DNA of 64,000 bases from Acanthosepion lycidas (Eukaryota; Mollusca; Cephalopoda; Sepiida; Sepiidae), in assembly GCA_963932145.1 (NCBI GenBank), contig OZ010587.1, positions 111,653,834 to 111,717,833 on the forward strand. The letters are read 5' to 3'. The notes under the pieces were generated by a model. It had not been told where the DNA came from. It worked only from the letters and a program-made list of their open reading frames with translations, and ran no database searches. Below, piece by piece: positions 22,662 through 33,596 of this stretch (position 1 is its first letter; every line of letters starts with the position of its first letter). The translations under genes were made by a program, and so were the position numbers.

Positions 22662-25640
22662 ATAAAGAGATGTCCTCAAGGACACACGGCACAGTGGATA
22701 AAGGCGCTAGTTAGATCCAGTGATAGGACCGAAAGAATGTGAGTTCAATAACCCGGTTAAAGCAGTGGAGAACATTCAGATGGAAGTTAACAGGGGATAA
22801 CTGATAACTGGCATCCATTAGACATGGCACGTGGAACTAGATCATGCTACACCAGTGAGTAGAAATTAGGTTTATAATAACCAGAAATTCATAAAGAGAT
22901 GTCCTCAAGGACACACGGCACAGTGGATAAAGGCGCTAGTTAGATCCAGTGATAGGACCGAAAGAATGTGAGTTCAATAACCCGGTTAAAGCAGTGGAGA
23001 ACATTCAGATGGAAGTTAACAGGGGATAACTGATAACTGGCATCCATTAGACATGGCACGTGGAACTAGAACATGCTACCCCAGTGAGTAGAAATTAGGT
23101 TTATAATAACCAGAAATTCATAAACAGATGTCCTCAAGGACACACGGCACAGTGGATAAAGGCGCTATTTAGATCCAGTGATAGGACCTAAAGAGTGTGA
23201 ATTCAATATCTCGGTTTAATCAGTGAAGCACTTTCAGATGGAAATCCATCAGACATGGCACGTGGAACTAGAACATGCTACCCCAGTGAGTAGAAATTAG
23301 GTTTAAAATAACCAGAAATTCATAAACAGATGTCCTCAAGGACACACGGCACAGTGGATAAAGGCGCTAGTTAGATCCAGTGATAGGACCGAAAGAGTGT
23401 GAGTTCAATAACCCGGTTAACGCAGTGGAGAACATTCAGATGGAAGTTAACAGGGGATAACTGATAACTGGCATCCATTAGACATGGCACGTGGAACTAG
23501 AACATGCTACCAAAGTGAGATGACATTTGTTTTATAATAACCGGAAATTCATAAACAGATGTCCTCAAGGACACACGGCACAGTGGATAAAGGCGCTAGT
23601 TAGATCCAGTGATAGGACCGAAAGATTGTGAGTTCAATAACCCGGTTAAAGCAGTGGAGAACATTCAGATGGAAGTTAACAGGGGATAACTGATAACTGG
23701 CATCCATTAGACATGGCACGTGGAACTAGAACATGCTACCCCAGTGAGTAGAAATTAGGTTTATAATAACCAGAAATTCATAAACAGATGTCCCCAAGGA
23801 CACACGGCACAGTGGATAAAGGCGCTAGTTAGATCCAGTGATAGGACCGAAAGAGTGTGAGTTCAATAACCCGGTTAAAGCAGTGGAGAACATTCAGATG
23901 GAAGTTAACAGGGGATAACTGATAACTGGCATCCATTAGACATGGCACGTGGAACTAGAACATGCTACCCCAGTGAGTAGAAATTAGGTTTATAATAACC
24001 AGAAATTCATAAACAGATGTCCCCAAGGACACACGGCACAGTGGATAAAGGCGCTAGTTAGATCCAGTGATAGGACCGAAAGAGTGTGAGTTCAATAACC
24101 CGGTTAAAGCAGTGGAGAACATTCAGATGGAAGTTAACAGGGGATAACTGATAACTGGCATCCATTAGACATGGCACGTGGAACTAGAACATGCTACCCC
24201 AGTGAGATGACATTTATTTTATAATAACCAGAAATTCATAAACAGATGTCCTCAAGGACACACGGCACAGTGGATAAAGGCGCTAGTTAGATCCAGTGAT
24301 AGGACCGAAAGAGTGTGAGTTCAATAACCCGGTTAAAGCAGTGGAGAACATTCAGATGGAAGTTAACAGGGGATAACTGATAACTGGCATCCATTAGACA
24401 TGGCACGTGGAACTAGAACATGCTACCCCAGTGAGTAGAAATTAGGTTTATAATAACCAGAAATTCATAAACAGATGTCCCCAAGGACACACGGCACAGT
24501 GGATAAAGGCGCTAGTTAGATCCAGTGATAGGACCGAAAGAGTGTGAGTTCAATAACCCGGTTAAAGCAGTGGAGAACATTCAGATGGAAGTTAACAGGG
24601 GATAACTGATAACTGGCATCCATTAGACATGGCACGTGGAACTAGAACATGCTACCCCAGTGAGATGACATTTATTTTATAATAACCAGAAATTCATAAA
24701 CAGATGTCCTCAAGGACACACGGCACAGTGGATAAAGGCGCTAGTTAGATCCAGTGATAGGACCGAAAGAGTGTGAGTTCAATAACCCGGTTAAAGCAGT
24801 GGAGAACATTCAGATGGAAGTTAACAGGGGATAACTGATAACTGGCATCCATTAGACATGGCACGTGGAACTAGAACATGCTACCCCAGTGAGTAGAAAT
24901 TAGGTTTATAATAACCAGAAATTCATAAACAGATGTCCCCAACGACACACAGCACAGTGGATAAAGGCGCTAGTTAGATCCAGTGATAGGACCGAAAGAG
25001 TGTGAGTTCAATAACCCGGTTAAAGCAGTGGAGAACATTCAGATGGAAGTTAACAGGGGATAACTGATAACTGGCATCCATTAGACATGGCACGTGGAAC
25101 TAGAACATGCTACCCCAGTGAGTAGAAATTAGGTTTATAATAACCAGAAATTCATAAACAGATGTCCTCAAGGACACACGGCACAGTGGATAAAGGCGCT
25201 AGTTAGATCCAGTGATAGGACCGAAAGAGTGTGAGTTCAATAACCCGGTTAACGCAGTGGAGAACATTCAGATGGAAGTTAACAGGGGATAACTGATAAC
25301 TGGCATCCATTAGACATGGCACGTGGAACTAGAACATGCTACCCCAGTGAGTAGAAATTAGGTTTATAATAACCAGAAATTCATAAAGAGATCTCAAGGA
25401 CACACGGCACAGTGGATAAAGGTGCTATTTAGATCCAGTGATAGGACCCAAGGATTGTGAGTTCAATAACCCGGTTAAAGCAGTGGAGACCTTTCAGATG
25501 GAAGTTAACAGGGGATAAATGATAACTGATATCAATTAGTCATGGCACGTTTAACTAGAACATGCTACCCCAATGAGTGAAATAAAGACTTCAGTTCGAC
25601 ATTCCAACCACCTGAAGAAGACCAGAGCATACAAGTTGAT
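22662..25640 (+). repeat. SINE-derived 229-bp satellite, 13 monomers
   Basis: Monomers start (TGTCCTC or variant) at 22671, 22900, 23129, 23331, 23560, 23789, 24018, 24247, 24476, 24705, 24934, 25163 and about 25392. All are 229 bp except the third (202 bp, a 27-bp deletion). Each contains the tRNA-like head of the SINE: an A-box-like GGCACAGTGGATAAAGGCGC and a B-box-like GTTCAATAACCC, then the SINE body, then a linker ending CAGAAATTCATAAACAGA. The last monomer runs into a decayed SINE 3' tail (CACCTGAAGAAG). No protein is encoded. Confidence 0.93.
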
Positions 25641-25757
25641 ATGCAGTAGATCAATAACAAATTCTCTTGTGCTTCTGATCACCTTAGATACAGTGAAGTT
25701 TTGCCTAAATGCAACATGACATGTATTGAAGTTATTCTAATGAAAATCTAACTCACA

Positions 25758-25880
25758 TCGGTAGGACATCTTTTCCATATGAGTGATAACGGACTTCCAA
25801 AACAACCCATCTTTGGCCAGTTTCTAACATGCAGGTCAGTTGGAAGACCACTCTTGTGTTTCAAAGACAAAATGAAGTGA
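25758..25880 (+). pseudogene. LINE reverse-transcriptase ORF, C-terminal scrap
   Basis: Translation on + gives a stretch with GHLFHMSDNGLPKQ, the region after the RT thumb that in many molluscan and other animal LINEs reads GH..RM.D.RLPK. A related, better preserved segment is on the - strand at 63104-63424. It is a short fragment without start or stop and not functional. Confidence 0.6.
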
Positions 25881-26260
25881 TGCAGCATCCCGTTTTCTTT
25901 CTGGGAAAGCAAACCGTCAGAGTGAAGAAGTTGGCACCTGCCTGCTTCTCATCTATACAATAGTTTAAGTGAGGCTGACTTGTTTATTGGCATCAACTGC
26001 ATGCAAATAGTAAAGAAAGTTGGCAGCATGCTTCTCTTAATGATAGCCTTACCTGCCACTGTGTTTTTGTCACACACAGTAAAGCAGGCCTTGCTGCCCA
26101 CTTGCAGAAACATGTGGCAATTGATCTTCAATCACATGTCCCATCTGTCTAAATGTTTGCAAAACACCTGCAGGCCTCAGGTGACACATGTGTCCATAGA
26201 AGTTGAGCAGCTCTTTATTTTACTGAGCCCTCATTTGTCTCCTGTAACAAGATAATCCCA

Positions 26261-26262
<2 letters not shown>

Positions 26263-26312
<50 letters not shown>
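26263..26312. repeat. (AT)25 microsatellite
   Basis: An uninterrupted AT dinucleotide run. Confidence 0.97.
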
Positions 26313-26315
<3 letters not shown>

Positions 26316-26767
26316 CAAATCTATACAAGTATATGAATTTAACATCTTTAAGAATGATGGAACTACAGATTGATTAAATATAGAATTAAAATCCTATATT
26401 TTAACACACTTCAATAAGATTAAAATATGCAAACTTAATCCGTCTTCAATACAAAGCATAACAAACAAGGCTATTGATGGAAAAAAAGAAATCTGTTTAT
26501 TCTCAGTAGAAACTCATAACATAAGCATTATTTAAGATAATCTTTGTTGATTGAAAATACTGATAATATTCAGTGTAGGCATTTAGAACTGTGATAAAGT
26601 TTTTACCAAAAATTATTTATCTAGATGCTTACAAATCTTTAATGAGATAACCAAAATTTGTTAAAAGCTGCATAACTAGGAAAATTTTCCAGGTCTGTTT
26701 ATTTCTGATGATGTTTATAAATTCAGATAAGTACAGTTGCTCTAACCTTGCTATTCAGGTACAATCC

Positions 26768-26819
26768 GATTCATTCTTTAATAATTCTAATTTGCACTGG
26801 AATTATTAAAGAATGAATC
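26768..26819. repeat. Perfect 20-bp inverted repeat, 12-nt loop
   Basis: The arms at 26768-26787 and 26800-26819 are exact reverse complements around a 12-nt loop. They are AT-rich, so a stable cruciform or RNA hairpin is possible. It could be a MITE end or an miRNA-like fold; nothing else supports either. Confidence 0.9.
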
Positions 26820-26949
26820 ACATACCAGTACAAATGATAAAATATTAATTAATCATTTACAATATTAATCTTTGTAATAAAGTTAGAGAAAAATAAAAAA
26901 TAGAAAAGAAGGAATACAAATTCTTTATACCAGGCATAAATATACATAC

Positions 26950-27160
26950 CTCTCCGTCCCTTTCTCCTGAGTAACATGATATTGTACAGGGTTTAATTTT
27001 TCCTTCAGTTCTTCTTTGGAGTACGTGACTGGGCACGTACCACTGGTAGCATCTTCGCATGATGCTTGAAGTTTTTTGAGAGCCGGTGAAGTCTCCCGTT
27101 TAGCAGTTATAGCATGCAACAAGTTCATGCAGACAAAAAGAGTAGAATTCTCATTAGCAC
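26950..27160 (-). CDS. MSRB3: Methionine-R-sulfoxide reductase B, internal or first coding exon
   Basis: A 211-bp exon on the - strand. A pyrimidine-rich acceptor ends TTTTTTTCAG at 27161, and the donor is GAGAG|GTATGT with the intron starting at 26949. The open frame ends in CPVTYSKEELKEKL and QYHVTQEKGTER, the N-terminal signature of the SelR/MsrB fold; MsrB enzymes reduce methionine-R-sulfoxide in proteins with thioredoxin. The zinc-binding cysteines and catalytic C-terminal half must be in later exons, which I do not find in this window on the expected side. An in-frame ATG lies inside the exon, so this could be a first coding exon of one transcript. The QYHVTQEKGTE wording is closest to MSRB3 as I remember it; assignment among MsrB paralogs is uncertain. 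Confidence 0.82.
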
Positions 27161-28382
27161 CTGAAAAAAACAAAACAAAGAACACATTACTTAAAAAAAA
27201 AAAAAAAACTAAATGCATCACAGTTTATTGTGAAATAAATCAATCTTCAATGTCTGATTATTTGAAAAGTTATTTAAAATTGTGTAAAGATTGCACAGTG
27301 CGATAATAACACTTGATCTTTAAACATGGAATTGAAAGGACAAAAATTCTATACTAAAAGCATAGATCCCACTGTCCAGTAATTATAAAATAAAATTAAA
27401 CTTTCACAATATTTGTCAACATTAAAAAATATAACTGCAATGCAACTATAGCCATTTATTACACAATTCAATATACATCAATATTTATGCCTTAATTTAT
27501 AGATTTAGTTTAAATATTTTAATTTTAAATAAATCCTATTTCTTCTACAGTGTGAACTTGTTTCAAATATATAAAAAGAAATATATGGGAGAATATGATA
27601 TATACATTTTTATATATCAGAGCACTGTTAGGCAAATTCATGAGGAAATGTGAAAAATTGTATGATATTTTGATGAAGTCGTAAAGGACGAAAAGAGTCA
27701 CACAAAAAGAAATGTACCTATTATGACTACAAACTTCCAATTTCAGTCTCTTCTCTCAATGTCTATATTTCCTTTTCAGTAAACTTTGTTAGAATGTTGT
27801 GCAGTTTGATATTTGGTAGTGAAGGTAGCTTTTTCAATAGCAATAGCTTAAAATACAACCTATGGTTATTTTCAATTAGTTTCATTGTAGCATTTAAAAG
27901 ACTTAAATAACTTATAGATTGAAAATATAGAAGTTAATTGTAATAAAAACATTTTGATGCATTTTAAGACAAACAGATGATTATAGAGGAGATTTAATAT
28001 GTTTCTTTGGATAAGTGCTTTACAAATGTGCCAGTTTCCAAGCACACATTAAAAAAATAATGGTGGCATCCCAAATTGGTTAGAACATTAGAACTGACCA
28101 TTAGTTATCAAGGATCTGACTTCTTTATAATATCAACCTTGGGAGATGATAACATTGTGTTGTACTGTTAAGAAATGCCTGGAAACTATAACGTAGATTG
28201 ACTGAAGCCTTGTGTGTGAAATTTGGTAGATGAAACTGTTTGGAAATCATTGATGGTTGTGCTGGCACAAACTCACAGCTCATAATAACTGAAGATTTAA
28301 GTGTACTGGCCTTGTTCAAATATTGATCACACCAGATTATACACTGTAGATACATTTGCCTATTGGTATCTGTCTATATTTC
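27161..28382. other. AT-rich sequence upstream of the MsrB exon
   Basis: Contains the polypyrimidine tract of the exon's acceptor (a long A run on the + strand near 27190-27210). Otherwise I see no gene or recognisable repeat. Confidence 0.45.
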
Positions 28383-28690
28383 TGGGAGGAGATATTATGT
28401 ACACTATTTACATTATTCAGACTATTGTCCTCATCTTTGTCGCTATATTTATTACAACGTTTCGGCCGTTGTACGTTCCGGCCTTCTTCAGGTGGTTGGA
28501 AAGTCGAACTAAACCTTTTATTTTGCTCACTGGGGTAGACTGTTCTAGTTCCACGTGCCATGTTTAATGGATGTCAGTTATCAGTTATCTCCTCTGCAAG
28601 TTCTCCACTGCCTTAACTGGGTATTGAACTCACACTCTTTGGGTCCTGTCATTGGATCTAACCAACGCCTTTATCCAATGTGCCAGGTGG
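28383..28690 (-). mobile_element. tRNA-derived SINE, full-length-looking copy
   Basis: On the - strand it begins at about 28690 with CTGGCACATTGGATAAAGGCG (A-box-like). It has the B-box-like GTTCAATACCC, passes through the body shared with the 229-bp satellite, then has a tail with CACCTGAAGAAGGCCGGAACG and CCGAAACGTTGTAATAAATAT. The 3' tail type is one I associate with octopus SINE/LINE families. It shows what the ancestor of the satellite monomers looked like, including the tail the satellite lacks. Confidence 0.8.
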
Positions 28691-28699
28691 GTAAGGGCT

Positions 28700-29694
28700 G
28701 TCTTAGTTCTGTATCTGAATTGATTCCTTGACTTCTAGCTCTTGAAGTGGATGACCATGTATGTGTGGTAGCATTTTTCATTCTTCATGCATCTTTTGGC
28801 TATTGCTGCTTCCCTTAATCAGCTAATTTCCCTCCACTGCTTAATGATTTGGTAGTTATCCTGCATAGCAGAGATGGTCTTTTATAGCACGGCCATATAG
28901 CATAATTGCCAGAGACATGCCAAGATCCTGAACAGGAATATTATGATAGGTTAGTAGAGTCATGGCTGTGTAATCATGTGTGTTAGTGCTGTCTGTCAAT
29001 ATTCTCTTGGCTGTTTTGACAGCCAGTTCTGCTTAACCATTACTCTTTCATTGCAAGTTCAGCATTGAGCTCTAGTCTGCTGAATACTTGAATCCAGTCC
29101 AGGACAAAACAATCACTGTCTGGCATTTGCTAGTATGCAAATTATCACTGATAGGTCATGATGTGACCCAGGGAATCCTCCTTGTATATATTCATCTAGA
29201 GTTTGGCACTCCTCATCTGTAGCTGCAGTGGACACAATTCTGTCTCATGTGATTGCTCTTAGCTTGGGTTCTGTTCACATGTAGAGGTAAATGATGCCTT
29301 TATAGCACTCTCAACTATTTGTGTAGTATCCTTAACTGTTGTACCAAATATATGTTCATGGTGTGAGGTACCTTGAGGTACAGTCCAGTGATGCATTGAG
29401 TTTACCAGAGAGATGCTTTATGCAGAATTTATACATTAGGGAGCATTCCTTGAGACTGAATAATTGTAGGTTTTTTATATTCTCTAGAGCCTTGTCTGAA
29501 AAAATTCTCGTCAGCAGTTTGTGGTCCACAGTTACCAATATGTCTGGACATCCTAGCACAAACACTCAGCAGGACTCCAATCTATATACCAGAGCCTGTG
29601 CCTCTCCCTCGACTGGTGCATAGTGTGATTCAACATTACTAGTGAAGCAGGGTCCAGCCAGGATAAGTTTAAAGTGGTCCTTGCTGCAATTGGT
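28700..29694 (-). pseudogene. Old gypsy-type element, RNase H C-terminus to integrase part
   Basis: On the - strand, a frame at 29356-29565 reads VTVDHKLLTRIFSDKALENI, the RNase H/connection region of Ty3/gypsy-like polyproteins. Lower coordinates (about 28740-29050) resemble, at DNA level, the integrase part of another copy at 55740-56000. Frames are broken throughout. It is the 3' half of the element whose 5' half resumes at 35407; the reading frame continues across the two halves if the younger insertion and one copy of its 4-bp duplication are ignored. Confidence 0.8.
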
Positions 29695-29698
29695 TTCC

Positions 29699-29898
29699 AA
29701 TAGTAAAAATAAGAAAATCAAGTCGAGGTTGGTTTAAGGAACAAGTGTATTTAACATCACAGATACAAAGGTAGGAAACGGGTACTACTCAGCTAGGCAG
29801 TTGTAGTACTGTCGCTGCTTACACCGGGTAGCTATTACTGGCACTATATATAGTGAGAACCGGTGTAATTCCCTTGTGTTAGAAGGCCGGTGTAACAA
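29699..29898 (-). repeat. 3' LTR of the gypsy element
   Basis: About 200 bp. On the - strand it starts TGTTACACCGG and ends near TTTTTACTATT. It matches both ends of the 5' LTR but without the inserted hairpin modules. Confidence 0.9.
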
Positions 29899-29926
29899 CC
29901 CCCTTTGAAAATATCCCGTCTGGGAA

Positions 29927-31204
29927 TTAATAACGTTTTTGTTTTGGGTTCACCCTAATCAACTCCGTTGATTTCCGTTTTCTTTTTGACCTCCTATTCT
30001 CAGGAGCTGTCTCTGGTATGGGCACCTGAAAAGTATCAAACACTGTGTTCATGATGTCCTCCTCGGGCGATCTGGTCACCTCACTGTTCGAGTATCTTTT
30101 CCGGATTTGGTTAGTGTGACGTTTGTGCACGAAATCTGGTCCCTTAATCATATAGACCATGTTGCCTATTTGTTTCTCAATAGTGTCGGACTCCCAAAAG
30201 GTCCTATTATTTCTATGAATCTTGTAGAAAACTCTTTCGCCAACTTTATACCGTTTTTTTGTTATCGGTTTTTTGAGGTTTGGCGTGTCCTGGTTTGGTA
30301 ACAACTTGTGGAAAATTGATCTAACCTTGCCTCCGAACATGACCTCAGCAGGTGTCTTCGACGTTTCGATGTTTGCATTCGGAGTGACCCTGTAAACTTG
30401 AAAGAACTGTTGGATTGACTTATCCGTCGGTGATCCACTAGCTTTTCTCAGGGCTCTCTTGAACGTATCTACGAATCTCTCCGCTTGCCCAATACTTCTT
30501 GGGTGGTATGGTGGAATGGTTATATGCTCGATTAGATAATCCTCGCAGAGATGTTTAAATTCGGTAGACGTGAATTGCGTTCCATTGTCTGTGACAATGC
30601 AGTCTACAACTCCAAACCTAGCGAATAGTTCATACAGGAAGTTAATAATAATTGCCTCGAATGTGCGGTTCTTGCATTTCAGTACTTCCGGCCACTTAGA
30701 TAGACTGTCTATAACAATGAGATAGTAGAAACCATCTAACGGTCCAGCAAAATCCAAATGAATTCTCGACCAAGGTCGGTCCGGTTTTGCCCACGATCCA
30801 AATTGAGTCGGGGGAGCTTTCATAGCTAATGCGCATCCTCTACACTCCCTGACTTTTTCTTCTATATCCTTATATATGTTTGGCCAGAAAACGAAAGAGC
30901 GCATAAGGCTTTTCATTCTTGATATGCCTGGATGTCCTACATGAAATTCCTTGAGCATTCTTTTCTGTAATGTCGTAGAAATTACGACCCTGTCGCTATA
31001 TAACAGGACGTTATCACAAATTGAATAAATTTCCTCATCCAGTTGGTTACTGTTGATTTTTTCTTTCGTGCTTCTAATAAATTCGTCCACCTCAGCCTTA
31101 CTCTTAATCTCATCAAGCGTTACTAGAAGTTCTCTTATCGTGTCACATAAAGTATTTTTTACTTCAACTTCCGCTTGAATGGCTGCTATTACCATATCCC
31201 CCAA
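29927..31204 (-). CDS. Integrase segment of the gypsy element
   Basis: 425 codons open. Zinc-binding HHCC module: H88, H91, C121, C124. Catalytic core DD35E: D151 in HLDFAGP, D206 in VTDNGTQF, E242 in GQAERF. A basic tail lies near residues 400-425. The family catalyses insertion of retrotransposon DNA. All three catalytic residues are present, but the segment is out of frame with the RNase H part upstream (break near 31225), so the apparent start at 31204 is only the first in-frame ATG and not a real initiation site. Confidence 0.93.
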   Translation of the reverse strand: MGDMVIAAIQAEVEVKNTLCDTIRELLVTLDEIKSKAEVDEFIRSTKEKINSNQLDEEIYSICDNVLLYSDRVVISTTLQKRMLKEFHVGHPGISRMKSLMRSFVFWPNIYKDIEEKVRECRGCALAMKAPPTQFGSWAKPDRPWSRIHLDFAGPLDGFYYLIVIDSLSKWPEVLKCKNRTFEAIIINFLYELFARFGVVDCIVTDNGTQFTSTEFKHLCEDYLIEHITIPPYHPRSIGQAERFVDTFKRALRKASGSPTDKSIQQFFQVYRVTPNANIETSKTPAEVMFGGKVRSIFHKLLPNQDTPNLKKPITKKRYKVGERVFYKIHRNNRTFWESDTIEKQIGNMVYMIKGPDFVHKRHTNQIRKRYSNSEVTRSPEEDIMNTVFDTFQVPIPETAPENRRSKRKRKSTELIRVNPKQKRY

Positions 31205-32124
31205 TGGTTCTGTGTGCTTGATAAGCCGTGTGCATGACCAAGTTTTTTAGATGGTACATACTCCATTTGAAAATTATAATTCAGAAGAATGGTACCCCAT
31301 CTTTGGAGTCTATTCGCCGTATGTTGTGGTAGTCCCTTTTTCGATCCAAAAATCGTTAGTAAAGGTTTGTGATCTGTTTGTAACAGAAATTGTCTACCGT
31401 GCAAGAAACGATGAAATTTCTTTACTGCGAATATAATGCTTAGCGCCTCTTTCTCGATTTGCGAGTAGTTCTTTTTGGCTGGTAAAAGTGAACGGGATGC
31501 ATGGGCTATGGGTTTTATTTTTCCATCATCCATTTTGTGTAGTATGCATGCTCCTATGCCATAGGCACTGGCATCACTTGCAACTATAATATCACGCTTG
31601 GCATTATAATGTGCCAGAAACAAGTCAGACGTTAATATATCTTTAATTTCCTGAAATGCTTCTTCGCACTCTTGCGTCCAGACCCATTTTTGGTCCTTCC
31701 TTAACAATTCATTTAAGGGTGATCTTATTTTATGCATATTTGACACGAATACATTGTAATAATTCGCCAAACCTAAGAAACTTTGTAGAGACGCAATATT
31801 TTCTGGAGCAGGCATGTCCCTTATTGCACTCGATCTATCTGGATCCAGCCTTCTTCCATGTTCATCGATGATTTGCCCTAAGTATTTTATTTTTTCCATG
31901 AAAAAGGTACATTTTTCCTGTTTCAGTTTAAATCCATAATCCTGGATCCTTTTGAATACTTGGTTTACATGAGCTTTGTGTTGTTCTTTGCTAGCGCTGT
32001 TCATTAACACATCGTCCAGGTACCCTACTGCGAAGTCCAACCCACTTAACATCATGTCCATTGTTTGCTGAAAAATCGCAGGGGCTACTTTGACCCCAAA
32101 AGGAAGTCTGTTAAACTTGTACAA
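31189..32124 (-). CDS. Reverse transcriptase C-terminal half plus RNase H of the gypsy element
   Basis: 311 codons open. The RT catalytic motif YLDD is at residues 35-38, preceded by the palm motif LPFGVKVAPAIFQ. The RNase H domain has D184 (ASDASAYG), E226 (IEKEAL) and D251 (TDHKPL). The N-terminal RT half is in another frame (32238 onward). The last ~15 residues are read out of frame after a small indel. Copies DNA from the element's RNA and degrades the template in active relatives; this copy is broken. Confidence 0.93.
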   Translation of the reverse strand: MYKFNRLPFGVKVAPAIFQQTMDMMLSGLDFAVGYLDDVLMNSASKEQHKAHVNQVFKRIQDYGFKLKQEKCTFFMEKIKYLGQIIDEHGRRLDPDRSSAIRDMPAPENIASLQSFLGLANYYNVFVSNMHKIRSPLNELLRKDQKWVWTQECEEAFQEIKDILTSDLFLAHYNAKRDIIVASDASAYGIGACILHKMDDGKIKPIAHASRSLLPAKKNYSQIEKEALSIIFAVKKFHRFLHGRQFLLQTDHKPLLTIFGSKKGLPQHTANRLQRWGTILLNYNFQMEYVPSKKLGHAHGLSSTQNHWGIW

Positions 32125-32237
32125 TCCCTTATAGGTATTGATGCATAGCAGCTTTGAACACTCCTGATCGACTGGGATTTGTAAATACGCGTCACTGAGG
32201 TCGATTTTAGAAAAATATTTCCCAGTTTCGCGAATAT

Positions 32238-33596
32238 TTATTCAGAGCTCGGAAGGGGATAATGGTGATCCTTTAATGCATTGTTTAAACCTGTTGAGAA
32301 ATCGGCACAAACCCTAATCTCCTTGCTGTTCTTTTTTATGTAAACTGTTGGCGTAGCCCACTCACTGTGATCAATTTTTTCGAGGACACCCATGTTTTCG
32401 AGTCTTTCTAATTCACCGTCTATTTGTTCTATAGCGGCGTATGGAACCTTTCTTTTCTTTCTGAACACTGGCTGTTCATTTTCTTTGACTTCAAATTTTG
32501 CTACCGCTTTTGTACATCTTCTAAGACCGCCTGTAAATACGTCTGGAAAATTCTCTTTTAACTCCCTCTTAAGTTTTTCTGCCTCCACATTCGAATCCTC
32601 AACTTTTTGACAAAAAGAGCTTAAAGGCAGATCCCATAGTCTAAATTTTTTGAACAGATCAGTTCCAAAGAGGTTATTTGATTTTCGCATGACAAAAATT
32701 TTCGCTTTTTCGGTCTTATTCTGAAAAGAAATATTCGTCAATAATTCTCCTTCGAAGGTGATTTTTTCCCCACTGACGCTTCTCGCCGTTTTATGTGATT
32801 TAATCATAGTGGGTCTCCCAAGCTTCTTCCATGTCTGTACATTAATGATGGAAATATCAGACCCACTATCAAGCTGTAGTCTTACTTTCTTTTTAAACAT
32901 TTTGACCTGTACAAATTTCCGGATATTTCGTTCCTCAGGTTCAATTTTCGTTAGTTTAATGGATGTCTTCTTTCTACCAGATTTTTTCCTACAATGTGAT
33001 GCCTTATGCCCCTTCTGGTAGCAGTTGTCACATTGTTTGAATTTGTAGGGACACTCATTGTACCAATGTTTATCTCCACACCTCCAACACGGTCCAGGTG
33101 GATCTTTTCCCTGTTTTTTCCTCTGGTTATTTTTTGAAGTTAAATTTTTCTTCTGATGGACCTTTTTAATGTGCGACACTCCGCTTTCCTCTATGTCACG
33201 ACTGTCCTGTTTCAACGCAACAAACCGTTCACAGTCTTCCGCTAAGCTTTGTAGTTTTAAATTCGGCTCGTTTTCGAGTTTATTTAAAACACGACGCCTG
33301 ATCTCAGCGTCTTTACCTAAAACCAGCCCTTGCACAAATATTAAACATTTAAAATTATCTGATGATAATTCCTCCAGTTTAAAGTCGTCGCAATGCTTGT
33401 TTACAATACTTGCATAAGTAGTGTAATCATCTTCCTCTCTTCTAGTGACATTCATACACTTATATCTCCTGTGAAAAAGAGAGGTTTTTGTAGAAAACAG
33501 TTCTGTTAGTAGAGTAACTGTCTCTTGGAAGTTCAACTCACTGGTCTTTTTTGGAAGGATAAAATTCACGAACTTTGTATGCTCGGCAGTTCCCAA
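32238..33596 (-). CDS. Gag nucleocapsid, protease and start of RT of the gypsy element
   Basis: 452 codons open. A capsid-like region is followed by two zinc knuckles (C170, C173, H177, C182 and C189, C192, H197, C202) that bind RNA in the family. Then comes an aspartic protease with active-site LDSGSD (D243) and the first RT fingers motif (WATPTVYIKK) near the end. The frame closes in mid-RT at 32238 by a frameshift. Gag, protease and RT lie in one frame here, so no programmed frameshift between gag and pol is needed. Confidence 0.92.
   Translation of the reverse strand: MGTAEHTKFVNFILPKKTSELNFQETVTLLTELFSTKTSLFHRRYKCMNVTRREEDDYTTYASIVNKHCDDFKLEELSSDNFKCLIFVQGLVLGKDAEIRRRVLNKLENEPNLKLQSLAEDCERFVALKQDSRDIEESGVSHIKKVHQKKNLTSKNNQRKKQGKDPPGPCWRCGDKHWYNECPYKFKQCDNCYQKGHKASHCRKKSGRKKTSIKLTKIEPEERNIRKFVQVKMFKKKVRLQLDSGSDISIINVQTWKKLGRPTMIKSHKTARSVSGEKITFEGELLTNISFQNKTEKAKIFVMRKSNNLFGTDLFKKFRLWDLPLSSFCQKVEDSNVEAEKLKRELKENFPDVFTGGLRRCTKAVAKFEVKENEQPVFRKKRKVPYAAIEQIDGELERLENMGVLEKIDHSEWATPTVYIKKNSKEIRVCADFSTGLNNALKDHHYPLPSSE

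Larger units (their letters stand above)
25881..26949. other. AT-rich spacer, probably intron of the MsrB gene
   Basis: Lies downstream (in - strand sense) of the MsrB exon. I find no further exon of that gene here. Holds an (AT)25 tract and a perfect hairpin, listed separately. Confidence 0.5.

Noticed and set aside
22662..25640. CRISPR-like array
   Set aside because: The whole 229-bp monomer is repeated without variable spacers, and the repeat is a SINE derivative in a eukaryotic context.
25980..26255. 91-codon frame between the satellite and the (AT)25 tract
   Set aside because: No motif, no splice context and no similarity I recognise.
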